DNA from: Hordeum vulgare subsp. vulgare
Taxonomy: Eukaryota > Streptophyta > Magnoliopsida > Poales > Poaceae
Assembly (NCBI RefSeq): GCF_904849725.1
Contig: NC_058522.1
Span: 234,521,084 to 234,585,083, forward strand
Direction: 5' to 3'
Length of the DNA stretch: 64,000 bases
Position numbers and translations under genes: made by a program. Of this stretch, positions 1 to 11,221 are shown piece after piece. The notes under the pieces are model-generated. The model was not told where the DNA came from. It searched no databases and saw only the letters and a program-made list of their open reading frames with translations. Within the stretch, counting starts at the first letter, position 1. Every line of letters starts with the position of its first letter.

Positions 1-400
1 ATGGGGGGCATGGTAAGCTGGTGCAGTTCCAAGCAATGCGTGGTAGCTGATTCTACATGCGAAGCAGAGTACGTAGCTGCCTCGGAGGCGGCTAAATAAG
101 GTGTCTGGATGAAGGAGTTCATGACAGATCTTGGAGTTGTGCCCAATGCACTAGATCCAATGACTCCGTTCTGACAACATTGGTGCCATTGCTCTAGCCA
201 AGGAACCAAGATTTCACAAGAGGACGAGACACATAAAGTGACGCTTTAATTCCATCCACAATTACATCAAGGAGGAGGACATAATTATTTGCAAAATGCA
301 CACATATCTCAATGTTGCAGATCCATTGACTAAGCGTCTTCCATGCGCAAAGCATGATCAACACCAGAACTGTATGGGTGTTAGATTCATTACAATGTAA
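1..400 (+). pseudogene. C-terminal RNase H remnant of an Angela/BARE1-like Copia polyprotein
   Basis: This is the last part of a Ty1/Copia pol reading frame, entering from outside the window. Translation gives a Copia RNase H signature around residues 8-30 (SWCSSKQCVVADSTCEAEY, then VAASEAA), followed by an in-frame stop near base 97. Homology continues past it (GVWMKEF, LGVVP), shifts frame near base 170, and ends with the typical NVADPLTKRLP stretch and a stop at 398-400. RNase H removes the RNA strand of the RNA/DNA hybrid during reverse transcription. A polypurine tract and LTR follow directly, which fixes its place at the element's 3' end. One stop plus one frameshift make it inactive. 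Confidence is high for Copia and moderate for the family. Confidence 0.85.
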
Positions 401-441
401 ATCACATAGTAATGTGAGCTAGATTATAGACTCTAGTGCAA

Positions 442-450
442 GTGGGAGAT
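442..450 (+). promoter_or_regulatory. Polypurine tract of the Angela-like Copia
   Basis: The purine-rich GTGGGAGAT sits directly before the LTR start TGTTGG. In this position it would prime plus-strand DNA synthesis. It shows that the LTR to its right is the 3' LTR of a plus-strand element. Confidence 0.8.
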
Positions 451-1303
451 TGTTGGAAATATGCCATAGAGGCAATAATAAATTAGTTATTATTATATTT
501 CCTTGTTCATGATAATCATTTATTATCCATGCTGAAATTGTATTGATTGGAAACTCAAATACATGTGTGCATACATAGACAACACACTGTCCCTGGTGAG
601 CCTCTAAGGACTAGCTCGTTGATCAAATATGGTCAAGGTTTCCTGGACATAGAAAAGAGTTGTCATTTGATAACGGGATCACATCATTGGGAGAACGATG
701 TGATGGACAAGACCCAAACTATGAACGTAGCATATGATTGTGTCAGTTTACTGCTACTGTTTTCTGCATGTCAAGGATCTATTCCTATGACCATGAGATC
801 ATGCAACTCCCGGACACTGGAGGAATGCCTTGTGTGTATCAAACATCACAACGTAACTGGGTGACTATAAAGGTGCTCTATAGGTATCTCTGAGGGTGTA
901 TGTTGGGTTGGCGTGAATCGAGACTGGGATTTGTCACTCCGTATGACGGAGAGGTATCTCCAGGATCACTCGGTAATACAACATTACAATGAGCTTGCAA
1001 GAAATGTGACCAAGGAGTTAGTCACGGGATCTTGTATTACATAACGAGTAAATAGACATGCCGGTAACGAGATTGAACTGGGTATGGAGATACCGACGAT
1101 CGAATCTCGGGCAAGTAACATATCGATGGACAAAGGGAACAACATACGTGATTGATTGAATCCTTGACATCGTGGTTCAACCGATAAAGATATTCATATA
1201 ATATGTAGGATCCAATATGGACATATAGGCCCCGTTGGTTATTGGCCACAGAGTGTCTCGGTCATGTCTGCATAGCTCTCGAACCCGCAGGGTTTACACA
1301 TCA

Positions 1304-1987
1304 GGGTGTGTTTGGTAGCCTGCACCAAGGGTTCATGAGGGCAGGAGTTCCCTCCTCAACCCACTTTTGTTTGTTTGGTAAGGTGTATGACCTCTACTCA
1401 GCATGGTCCATCTGATGCAAAAGGCCCCCGAGAATGGCTCCCAAGAACGAAGGGGTGTTCGCTGCTCAGCATGGCTCCCGAGCGAACTCGCGACACTCTC
1501 GTCCCGCGATGCTCCCTGGTCCCGCGCCGCGGCACCGTGCTCACCCCCTGCGCCACTGCCCTGCTAGCCCCATGTGCCGCCATCCTGCTCGCCCCCCCGC
1601 GATGCTCCCCGACGCGCCGTCGCCCTGCTCGTCCCCGCACCGTGGCGCCCTGCTTACCCCTGCGCCGCCGCCCTGCTAGCCCCCTGTGTCATCACCCTGC
1701 TCACCCCTACGCCGCCGCCCTATCGCCCCCGCGCCGCCGCCCTGCTCGCCCCTGGTCGCGCCGCCGTCCTGCCTCCTCCTTCCTCCGATCTCCCTCCCTC
1801 TCATCTCCTCTGTTCACTCAACATGTATCAACACATACATTACTACCAAACAAAGTCTCACCTCAGCATGTATCAACACATACATTACTGCCAAACAACA
1901 GCAAATGCATCTATTCAACATGTTTACACTGACCATGTCTTAGGTGGGAACAACCATGCTAGATAGGGAATGCAACCAAACACACCC
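1304..1987. mobile_element. Non-autonomous Tourist/PIF-Harbinger-like element with a GC-rich core
   Basis: A perfect 13-bp terminal inverted repeat (GGGTGTGTTTGGT at the left, its complement ACCAAACACACCC at the right) bounds a 684-bp insert that interrupts an otherwise recognisable Angela LTR. Flanking triplets are TCA (1301-1303) and TTA (1988-1990), consistent with a decayed TTA duplication typical of PIF/Harbinger elements. There is no transposase motif. The interior holds a strongly C/G-rich block (about 1480-1800) in which CCTGCT-N-R-CCCC-like units recur about nine times, and a 45-bp direct duplication at 1817-1906. Overlapping ORFs here are low-complexity Pro/Ala/Arg strings and are not credible genes. 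The GC core might be captured host sequence; this is inference. Confidence 0.75.
1817..1906. repeat. 45-bp tandem duplication inside the Tourist-like element
   Basis: Two adjacent copies, starting at 1817 and 1862, share CATGTATCAACACATACATT and most neighbouring bases, differing at only a few sites. A third partial echo (TTCAACATG) follows near 1914. Confidence 0.8.
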
Positions 1988-2402
1988 TTAAGGTTCGATG
2001 ATGACATAAGCATAATTGAGTCATTTTGTTGGTGACTGAAGGTTGTTCTGAGTCCCGAATGAGATCTCGGACGTGACGAGGAACTCCGAAATGGTCTAGA
2101 TGTGAAGATTGATATATAGGATGAAGGTCATCGGAGTACGGAAGTGTTCTGGGGCGCACCGAAGGAATGGTGGAATACCGAAAGGGGTTTCGGAGGCCTC
2201 GACAATTATTGGGGGGCCTCATGGGCCAAGGAGAGGGGGTACCACAACCCACCAAGGGGCTAGGCGCAGCCCCTCACCCTTGCCCACTTCGGCCGAAGGG
2301 GAGGAGGCCTCCACCTAGGCATCGCCAGCCCAACTTGGGTGGCAAGGCACCCAAGTGGGAGGGGCCACCCAAACCTAGCTGCCGCCCCCTCTTGGCGGCC
2401 TC

Positions 2403-2434
2403 CCCTAGGGTAAACCCTAGGGTAAACCCTAGGG
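2403..2434 (+). repeat. Telomere-like 12-bp repeats upstream of the LTR TATA box
   Basis: The 12-bp unit CCCTAGGGTAAA occurs twice, followed by a further CCCTAGGG. It contains two AAACCCTA telo-box motifs at 2412-2419 and 2424-2431, about 25-45 bases before the TATA box. Telo-boxes are known plant promoter elements; activity here is inference. Confidence 0.7.
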
Positions 2435-2457
2435 AACCCTCCCCTCTCCCTTCCCCC

Positions 2458-2465
2458 TATATATA
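2458..2465 (+). promoter_or_regulatory. TATA box of the Angela-like 3' LTR
   Basis: TATATATA follows a C-rich run and precedes GAGAGG, in the relative position where the two solo Angela LTRs in this window also carry a TATA box (31288-31295 and 47182-47189, minus strand). It would mark the U3/R boundary. Confidence 0.65.
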
Positions 2466-2909
2466 GAGAGGTAGACAGAGGACAGCCGCACGACAACTTG
2501 CTGCGGCGCTGCTCCTCCTCTTCCTCGTAGTTCCTCTCCTCTAAATACCGCACGTCGAAGCTCTCCTGAGCTGTCACCACCATCACCTTACCACGCCATC
2601 GTGTTGTCGGAGGACTCGGGATGCTACTTCACCATCGCTCGTTGGATCAAGGAGGTGAAGGCGTCACTAAGCTATACGTGTGTTAAGCGCGGAGGCGCCG
2701 TTCGTTCGGCACTTGATCGGGAGTTTGCGGGATGGATCGTGATTATATTATGAAGACGTACCACTACATCAACCGCGTTCTTGAATGCTTCCACTTAGCA
2801 ATCTACAAGGATATGTAGATTCAATCTCTCCTCTCATAGATGTTCATGTCCTAGATTGATCTTGGTGAGCGTAGTCATTTTTTTGTTCCCCATGCAACGT
2901 TCCCCATCA

Positions 2910-5900
2910 CTTTTTACTCCTTTCCTCTTGTCATTCTAATTTTGAGTCACCCTCTTCTTTATTCTATGGGGATTAAGAACTAGGCTTTCTCATCTATCTA
3001 TTAGGATGACGAGTTACTATGCTGGAGACTTATAGTAAAGTTGTTGTCTTGCTCGATTGATGTCTCCATAAGAATTCAATTCTTATGTTGTGAGTTTCAT
3101 GCAGATTGCTTCATATTTCATGGTCGTACAATTGTTATGCTGTCTGAGTTATCCAAGATTTATTTATAATTTGATGCATTTGCAAATCCTCATTCTGAGT
3201 TAATGTATTTTGGGCCAGACAAAGCACACTAATTATTGTGTTGGGGTACTCTATTACCTTTGCGAAATTGTTGAAGTGCTAGGAAACCATGTTATCTCAG
3301 AGAACCACCCAATAGTCTAGTTGAGTTTTGTGTTCCCGGTGTCATGATTCTGGCCCTCATTATCGAAAACATCCCGTGATGTTACTTAATCAGTAGGTAT
3401 TCTATTTCCGGGTTCTTGAACCCAAGGATCTTTCTTCTCACTCATGTTGATAGTATTTGCTCGTGCCTTTAGGGCAGTAGTATCTTTGTTCTAGTCCTCG
3501 AGGTCTGTGGTTTATCATTCTTCCAATACCATGAACCAACTATGGGAGGAGTTCTTTGCGAACTAAAGATCACAACAAGAGTGCTCTTGATGAGTTCTCC
3601 ATTCCATAGTTGTGACTCTGCCCATTCTCTCCCTTATGCATGGGTTATCCAGAAGAATTTTGTTGAACTCGTTCGACATGCTAACCTATGCATCTACAAC
3701 TTAGAAAAATCATGTGCTCTTGAGTTGCCCCTCTTCAATTGGATTCTGCCTTCATCTATGAGTGGATAGTCAAGAGTATTTGTGCATTCGTATTCAATGA
3801 TGCATATTACTCTTGTGGTCTATCAAGCCATTCTATTTCAGAATGACTAGGAGAAGCAAACTCCAGTACCTCATCCTTTTCCAGGATTGGGTCAAAGGAG
3901 TTGTATTCCGTAGATTAAAATGCCAATCCATCTTTTCCTCTGTTCTTCCTTGAAGTATTACCCTATTTATGTTAGGAATGTCATGAGAATTGCACAACCT
4001 CTTATGAAGTTTTGATACAATGGTACTTCTCACCATCATTATTCATTTCTCGGTCTCGTGTTTGTTGTAACTGGAATGCTCACAAGTGAACCATGATGTG
4101 TGAAATCAATACTCCTAGCAACCATGTTGCCTTGGAAGTTAATGGACAATAAATTCATTCTTAGCGTGTTGGTTATTGAATCACCGTTTGAAGTTTGATC
4201 CTTCTACCTAGTCCATCTTTCCTGATGCACTTTTCGATCGATGAGTTAGGATTCTGTCAACCCCCCCTCTTTGATAACATCGTATTGCTCTAAAAAGAAA
4301 GATTGTTATCGATCTTAATAACATATCGGTGGTTCGTAATTTTTCAAATATCTTCTTGGAAATATTACTAGGTTGTTCCTTGACCATTATGTTGAGCTCG
4401 TGATCAAGTTGGTTTTCCTATAAACTACCCCTTCTCCAAGAATCTGTGTTGGGTACCCCTGAACTAGTTGGTAAAGCTAAACAACTACTTGGAGAGTTGG
4501 AAGATAAAATCTTCGCCTAATTTAGCTCATTTCAAAGGGATATCTTTGTGTGTGTGGAAGAAAGATAATACCTTGTTCGGTTGATCCTTGAGATCAGTTG
4601 TTGCATCTCTTATCTTGTTCAATCTTTGATTTGAGTATGGGCTATCGTTAAATCAAAATCAGAACCAACGATTTCCCTAATGTTGTTTTACTCATGGTTA
4701 ATACCTCGAGCTTACATCATTATACCCTTTTGGTCTGACCTAATATAGCCATGGAATTCCATTTATATGGATATCGCGATGAACTGTTGTTGAGCCCATC
4801 GGCGACGTTTTCATTTGTTCCATGATTCATGTTGGACATTAAGCTAGTATTGGAAACTTTGTAGGCAATATCTTCGTGTTCCATATATGAAGCATATGTT
4901 AGGTGTAAGAAGTGACTTCCTTTAATTCATGTGCATTTGATGCAAGTTGCCATCGTGAATTCGAGAAAAGTTGTTTTCCTTCCTCTGGAATAATCTCAAG
5001 TCAATCATGGTCGTGCGAAATATTCTTTGGTTTGATAGGCTTACCACCTCCATTTCGTATGAATTTCCTAACACACCAAGCCACTAATTGATTTGTTTAA
5101 GGAAAATAAGTTCCTTCTTAAGAGCTAACCCGGGCTTATATATGGACTTCGCCATCCTCCGATGATGGTTCCCACCCAGAACTCGATAGTGTTTTGTTGT
5201 AAGACCATCCATGTGGTCATCAATGTCTTGGACAGTGTGTTCACGTGTGTCTTGTAATCCAGCTCATGTTTTGGAGTTGGCTTCTATAGTTCATTTCCCG
5301 AGAATCCCGCAACGTCATCTCGTCGATTTGTGTTGCAAACCCTTCCTTTTCAGACATGCTAAGTCGGAAACATCCTATCACCAAGCAGATCTGAATCTCA
5401 GGGGGACATGATGGTTGAAACATTCCTAAGAATTTTAATATTGGTCTCTCTGTAACCCGATATAGTGATGTCGTGGCTAACACACCTAGCAAGAAGACCT
5501 ATTATTTTACTATCTTGTGTCAGCAACCTTAGCCACTTTCCCATGAGGATTTCTTATGTCTTATTCTAGAAGTTGTTCCTCATGTACCCCCTTTGAGCCC
5601 CAAAGTCTGACCTTTACTTGATTTTCTAGCTACCAAATGTTACCTATAATTGGGGTACGCTAGTACATCAAGGAGAACATTAAAAGCAGAGTGCTAAATC
5701 TCTCTGAGTCGATCGTCCAGATTTTGTTCCCTCGGCATAGTTAAGGTGAAATCTGAAAAAGTGTTGTCGTCCTTTGCACCTGCATCCTCCATTATTATTC
5801 ATCATGGTAATGTGACGTGTTGCTAGGATCCATGGCATGGATGTTGGTAGAACCTTGATGAATATGGAAATGCTCAAGTTCTTGAGAGCATACTCCCACA

Positions 5901-6536
5901 CTAGGTTATATCCTCGGTATCAACTGGAATGTGCCTTCTGTTTGCTCGGTTATCCTATAACCCTAGTTTCCTTTCGAAACTTAGTATGTCATTCTTTCGT
6001 ATTCCTTCAAATGATCATTTGTAAATTTCCTTAGCTTGGTATGAAGCATTGTAATGATATTTTATCAGAAGTAATTCTTTTTGCCACTTAAGGGAATAGC
6101 TCTACGGGTCACCTCCGAAGGTGTCCCGTTATGGTACTAAGGGCAACTTAACTCCTCGCTACTTTGAAACCTCATCACCATCTATTTTAGCATGGAAGTG
6201 TTGCCTATCAAATTGAACCTTCGTCCTCTACTTCCTTTCGTTTCCCTCATGTGTGTTTTGAGTCTCAACTCGAGAGGTGTTTTCACATCTCATTCAACGA
6301 GTTGATCGTGAGTTACTCGACCTTCGTGGAGATCGATTCTTGTAGAGTTTTCCATTCTTTGACGTTGTGTTGGGTCAAGCTTCAAAACCAAAGCTGTCAA
6401 GATCATCATGTTGTAATGAGTCAACATCTTCGAGAAGGGCAATTGGATGATGAAGATTGTGATAGCTAGTGTCCCCTTTGTTCTCTTACTCTATGCCTGA
6501 ATCTCGGGACGAGATTCTTGTTTAGTGGAGGTGAGT
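2910..6536 (+). other. Unclassified 3' internal region of a Gypsy-type element
   Basis: About 3.6 kb between the Angela LTR and a Gypsy polypurine tract. No ORF longer than about 85 codons carries a recognisable domain on either strand, and I saw no RT, integrase or gag motif. The region is AT-rich with a uniform texture. Only the last bases, CTCGGGACGAGATTCTTG around 6503-6520, resemble the usual end of plant Ty3/Gypsy pol before the polypurine tract. The simplest reading is an internal 3' segment, non-coding or wholly decayed, of the element whose LTR starts at 6537, with the Angela element inserted into it. It could also contain fragments of other families that I do not recognise. Confidence 0.4.
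6524..6535 (+). promoter_or_regulatory. Polypurine tract of the Gypsy-type element
   Basis: AGTGGAGGTGAG lies one base before TGTCACATCCC, the inferred LTR start. It follows the CTCGGGACGAGATTC segment common just before the 3' LTR of plant Gypsy elements. Confidence 0.6.
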
Positions 6537-7703
6537 TGTCACATCCCAAATTTAGCCTTGTCTGTAATTTCATTTCATGCATGCATTATTATTTTTAATT
6601 CAATTGAATTTGAAATGAGGAATGATCAAGCCTCACAAAGAATTCTGTCAGAAGAGCAATATACAAATTTCCTCAAAGAAGTCCAAGAAAATGTCCCCCG
6701 TATTCTAAGAAAATATTGGCAAGATGGAAAATGCAAACCAATATTTTTGGGATCACCTGAATATTTATCTTGGGCATGTTAGTTAATCCAAATATTATCT
6801 GCATTGGATTTATATCTATCATATATTAAATATATGTCCAATAATTGTGAAACTTATTATGTGTGGTAGTGGTTAATTCCACTTATTACACATGATTATT
6901 TTCAGGATTTTAAAAAAATGTTTTGATATTTTTGTTCCCAAAACATATTGTAAAAAATAGAAAATAGTAGAAATTAGAAAAGAGAGAGGGAATACCTAGG
7001 CGACTTACCTCGCACTGTAGCTGTGGCCGAGCCGAGCTAGCAACAACTGCTAGTCATCTTCCACCTCCAGCCTACTGGCAGAGGCGTGTTGACGCGCACT
7101 CGGCCGAGGCCTCCACCACCTCCCCGCCTGCCTGGCTTCTCGTCGATGCGCCAAGCCGACGCCACGCATGCCTCCGTTTCCATATAGTCCTCTCTCTCGC
7201 TTTCCCCCTCTGTCCTGCCCGAATACGAGCTCGACCGAGCGAGCTCGTCAACACCGTTCACCGTAGCGTATCCACCAGCCACCCCTCGCCCCTCTGCCTT
7301 GTCCAACAAAACCGCCTCGACGCCATGGAGCTCCAAGATGAAGCATGAAACCGTAGGAAGCGTGCAGCTCCGCCATCATCGTTGTCTTCAACCTCGCACA
7401 TCAGATATCACCATCATCGATTCGCCGTCTCGAGGGAGCCCCCGAGCTCGCTGACCAGCCCGTCAATGCTGTTGTGAGCCTTTGATCGAAACCCCCTTTC
7501 CCCCGTTGTCAATTTCATCCTATAGCCACCGTTTTGTCGATGACCGAAGTGCACCACCGCCCGAGCTCGTCGCCGACTGGGCTCCAGTGACCATTTGGTC
7601 ACCCGGATATGCCCGAGAGCGCCGTGAGGCCCCGTAGATGCTCCCTAGATGCCTAACTCACCCGCTCGCATGCTCTAGCCGCATCTGTTGCATGCAACAT
7701 AGA

Positions 7704-7961
7704 GGGGCTGTTTGGTTCCCAGCCTAAGGTTGCCACGCCTAACCTTAGTCATGCCACAATACTTTAGGCATGTGTTTGGTTCATTGCCATACTTGTGGCT
7801 TACCACACTTTTCTAGTTATATGGTCCACATGTCATATACTTAATTTTTTGCCAAATCTTGCCACACTTGTGGTGTTCATTTTGTTAGCCACACTTTTTG
7901 TGGCAGCCACACTTTACCTAAGGTTAGTTGTGGCAAAGTTAGTCATGAACCAAACAGGCCC
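7704..7961. mobile_element. Tourist-like MITE
   Basis: The 258-bp element has 15-bp terminal inverted repeats with one mismatch (GGGGCTGTTTGGTTC at the left, the complement of GGGCCTGTTTGGTTC at the right). It is flanked by the identical triplet AGA at 7701-7703 and 7962-7964. A 3-bp duplication fits PIF/Harbinger, although AGA is not the usual TTA/TAA. Its interior repeats TGCCACACTT/GTGGC words and is AT-rich. There is no coding capacity. Confidence 0.75.
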
Positions 7962-8210
7962 AGAATCACCACCGCTCTGCTCGTCGTCGTCGTTGCTATG
8001 TTTTCTGGTGATGCTCGAGTCACGCCAGAGTCGTTTTTGTCACCGCCGGTGTGCCACTGTGTTTGAACTCTGGTGTGTCACCGACGTGTGGACCCCGCTA
8101 GCCAAAGATCAGTTTAGATGCTAATGATGTAGCTAATTAAATCCTTAGTCACTGATAGTGGGCCCAGGCCTGTTAATAATTAGCTAGGTGTTAATTAACC
8201 CTGCTTAATA

Positions 8211-8304
8211 CTCCCCCTGTCCCAAAAATAAGTGTCTCAAATTTATACCAGCCTTAGTACAAAATTGTACTAAGCTTGAGACAGTTATTTTAGGACGGAG
8301 GGAG
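8211..8304. mobile_element. Stowaway MITE (Mariner-derived)
   Basis: The 94-bp palindromic element starts CTCCCCCTGTCCCAAAAATA and ends with the near-complement TTTTAGGACGGAGGGAG, the classic Triticeae Stowaway ends. The flanking dinucleotide is TA on the left and CA on the right, so the TA target duplication has one change. The two arms can pair over most of their length, with AAGTGTCTCAA opposed to TTGAGACAGTT. Confidence 0.9.
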
Positions 8305-11221
8305 CACTCGAGTGTCACTGACTAACGGGCCCAAGGTGTCAGTTTTGACCTGGCCACATCAGGGTTGACTGGTCCCACGAGTCAACCTCTAGAGATGCCC
8401 CTCTATCGTTGACATGTGGGTCCAATCAGTCAGGTTTGACCTGGACTACCACGTTGACTACTTACGTAAGCATGACTCCGTGATGACCTAGTTAATAATT
8501 TCTGGATTTAAAACTAGTTAGGAAATTCTAGAAAATACTTTAAACTTCAAACATTCATAGAAATTTAACCATAGCTCATTTTTAAATAATTTTTATATGA
8601 AAATTTATAAGAAAAATACAAGGAATATGTTTATGGCATTTTCATGCATGTTAGAACAACCTATGTCCTCTCTTTAGGACAATTCAATTAAATGACATTT
8701 AAATAATCACATATGCAATTTGAATTTGACCTTTTGTTCAAACCAACTTCATTTAATTTTGTAGCTAGATGCATTAGCTCAAACAAAATCATATTGCCAT
8801 GCCATGCTCATGCATCATAATGTTGCATTCTCGTGAATTAAATGTTGTTCCTTTTGTTGTTGTCGCTGTTTGTTCTCCCTCGATAGATGTTGTTCCAACA
8901 CTGTGATCATTGTCACTGATGAAGACTCATTGTTATCTTCAGAAGTGCCAGGCAAGCAACCCCCTTGAGCATGTTGATATAAACCCACTCTCTCGCTCCT
9001 GCTCTCTTTTACTGCATTAGGACAATCACGATTCAACTATTAAATGTTTTCAGTAGTTGAACCCATTCATTTTCATGACGTGTCCTTGCCATAGTAAATA
9101 GTTGAAACCACTTAGCATGAGTAGTAACTGCTTGAGCCTTGTTCTGCTTACTCTCCATGCTTGCTTACTATACCTCCTATGCTTAGAGTTGTGCAGGGTG
9201 TGATCCATCTCGGCGATGAATTGGATTGATCATGTCCTAATGATGAGATTTAAGTGTCTTGACCTGTTTTGGTCAAGATAGTGACGAGAGACCATGTTGG
9301 AGAACATGGTGGATCATGTTGTGATACAGCTCATAGGAACTGGGTTCCGTGCTTATCAGATCCTACCTCATTGTTACACGGATATGTGCGGGTCAGGTGC
9401 TCGGGCATGTGGCGCATGGCGCGTGTGGCCGTCGTGGCACATGGCATGGCACATGTATTGGAGTGGACGCAGATACGTGTTCCAGGAGGGAACGTTGTTG
9501 ATGGGACGAGGACGTCGGTTCCTCTAAGTTAGGTGAATGAATCCAATTTGGTAAAGGTAGCGACGAGGGGCCATGTAGGAGTACATGATCGGTTGTCTCA
9601 TTGGGACCGTCCTTAGGAACTGAGTTCTATGTATGTGATCCAAGATAGCTACTACCACATGTTGGGCCCTAAATATGACCCCGCTCGACTTATTAATCAC
9701 CTTGATCTCTGTTCAGGAGTTGCAACTAGTTTTTGGCATTTGTAGGAAAAGTGTTGGCGGCCGTGTTTAGTTCTGCCCAACGGGGTAGGTTTTAGTGCGA
9801 TAGATAGATAGTGGCACGGTGTACCAAGTGGCACCCGGATGGTGGGCTTGTGGAACCCTGCGCACATCGTTTGAGGTCGTAGAGGAAACTTCAGCCCGAC
9901 TTCCTTACGTGTTAGTCCCAAATAGGCAATAAACCTGGACTAAGGTCTTGTGTGGTTAACGGTCGTGGTCTACATCCACGTCGGGCTTCCGGTTGAAGCT
10001 TGCCGAGATACATGACGTGTATATGGCGCTAAGTAGTGGAAACATGTGGGAAGAAGTACACCCCTGCAAGGTTATGAATCTGTTCGAATAGTCGCGTCCT
10101 TGGATATGGACTACTTGGAAAGCTTATGTGGTACATAGACAACTTGAAACGGATACTATAAAATACGCAAGATAAGTGTGAGTGCTATGGATGGACTTAT
10201 CGTAGGGAGACGGGGGTGGATCCGTATTGGTGTATTGATATGGTGAATATGTGGAGTCGTCTGCGCTATCCCACCTCAAAGTAAGTACTTGTAGTCGTAG
10301 TACAGGTTAGCCAAGAGTCAAAGCTGGCTTGCTACAATAAACTCCACAAACCCCTTTGTTGACAATGATGCATTTGTAGATAGTTCTGATGTAAGTCTTG
10401 CTGAGAACTTTTGTACTCACAGTTGCTTAATTTATGTTTTTGCAGTGGAGACCTTAGTCTTATTAAGGGTTTCTACACGAAGTTTGACGTTGACCGAATT
10501 AGCTTGGGAATCCCTGACGGAGGCCTGGCTCCTTTGGTAGCATCGTTGTAGATTTTCAGTCTCCTCCAGCCAATTTTAGTAGATGTCTATACTGAGACAT
10601 GTTATGCTTCTGCTTGATGCTTGTATGACTTGAGTGTTGGGTCATGTGACCCCTGTTTGTAATATCACACTATGTTGACTTATGAGTCTTTAATAAAGGC
10701 TTGAGTCATAGAGTTGTGTTGTGATGCCATGTTGTATCTATACATATCATGCACATTGTGTCTATGTTTTGAAATGCATTGTATGTGTGTGATTCGAGAC
10801 CTAGTTTTATGCCCTTGTGTGCTTCCATTGAGCTTTGGTAGCTTGCTACTACTCGAGACACATTGATTGACTATCCTTCTTTGCTATTGTGTATGTCCCT
10901 ATGGGGAAATGTCATGCGGTGTAATGGAGTCCATGTACTTGCTATGACTCATCTACACACGGTGATGACCGACACTTGCATTGCATGGTTACGTATGTGT
11001 GTCCCTGTGCGATTGTGCCATTTGGATCTATAACTAGTCATGTCGACCAGGGTTCTTTGACATATGAATTCTAGCGACACATTCATATACGCAAGCCAAT
11101 AGACGCAAATGGTCCCGGCCAAGGGAAGGTAGTAGTCATGGAGTTTACCGTGCGTGAGGCCGCAAAGTGATGTGATGTGTTACATGCTGAATTTGTATGG
11201 CTTAGGACAAGGGTCCTGACA

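Larger units (their letters stand above)
451..2909 (+). mobile_element. 3' LTR of an Angela/BARE1/WIS-type Copia, enlarged by a nested DNA element
   Basis: The left end starts TGTTGGAAATATGCC and the right end reads GTTCCCCATCA, where the usual end is GTTCCCCAACA. These are the hallmark ends of the Angela/BARE1 group. At 2459 bp it is longer than the two solo LTRs of the same family in this window (about 1.75 kb). The excess is explained by a 684-bp inserted DNA element at 1304-1987. A TATA box lies near 2458 and telomere-like repeats just before it. No primer-binding site follows the right end; unrelated sequence starts at once, as expected of a 3' LTR. The adjoining polyprotein remnant confirms plus orientation. 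Confidence 0.88.
6537..11221 (+). mobile_element. 3' LTR of a Gypsy-type retrotransposon, with nested MITEs
   Basis: It begins TGTCACATCCC right after a polypurine tract, and the best right end is GGGTCCTGACA, giving matching TGTCA...TGACA ends and about 4.7 kb. Within it are a GC-rich block (about 7010-7640), a Tourist-like MITE (7704-7961), a Stowaway MITE (8211-8304) and a likely polyadenylation signal (AATAAA near 10692) preceded by TG-rich sequence. After 11221 an unrelated Copia fragment starts with no primer-binding site, supporting a 3' LTR. The other LTR is outside the window, so the right boundary rests on the end motif alone. Short ORFs inside it look like chance. Confidence 0.6.

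Noticed and set aside
1375..1966. Overlapping long ORFs in three frames and one on the opposite strand
   Set aside because: They lie in the GC-rich core of a small transposon, encode Pro/Ala/Arg/Ser low complexity, and exist because stop codons are rare in such sequence.
7037..7336. Minus-strand ORF of 99 codons with a GC-rich base composition
   Set aside because: It lies within a Gypsy LTR, has no domain and overlaps another ORF in a second frame; this is probably the CpG-rich part of the LTR.
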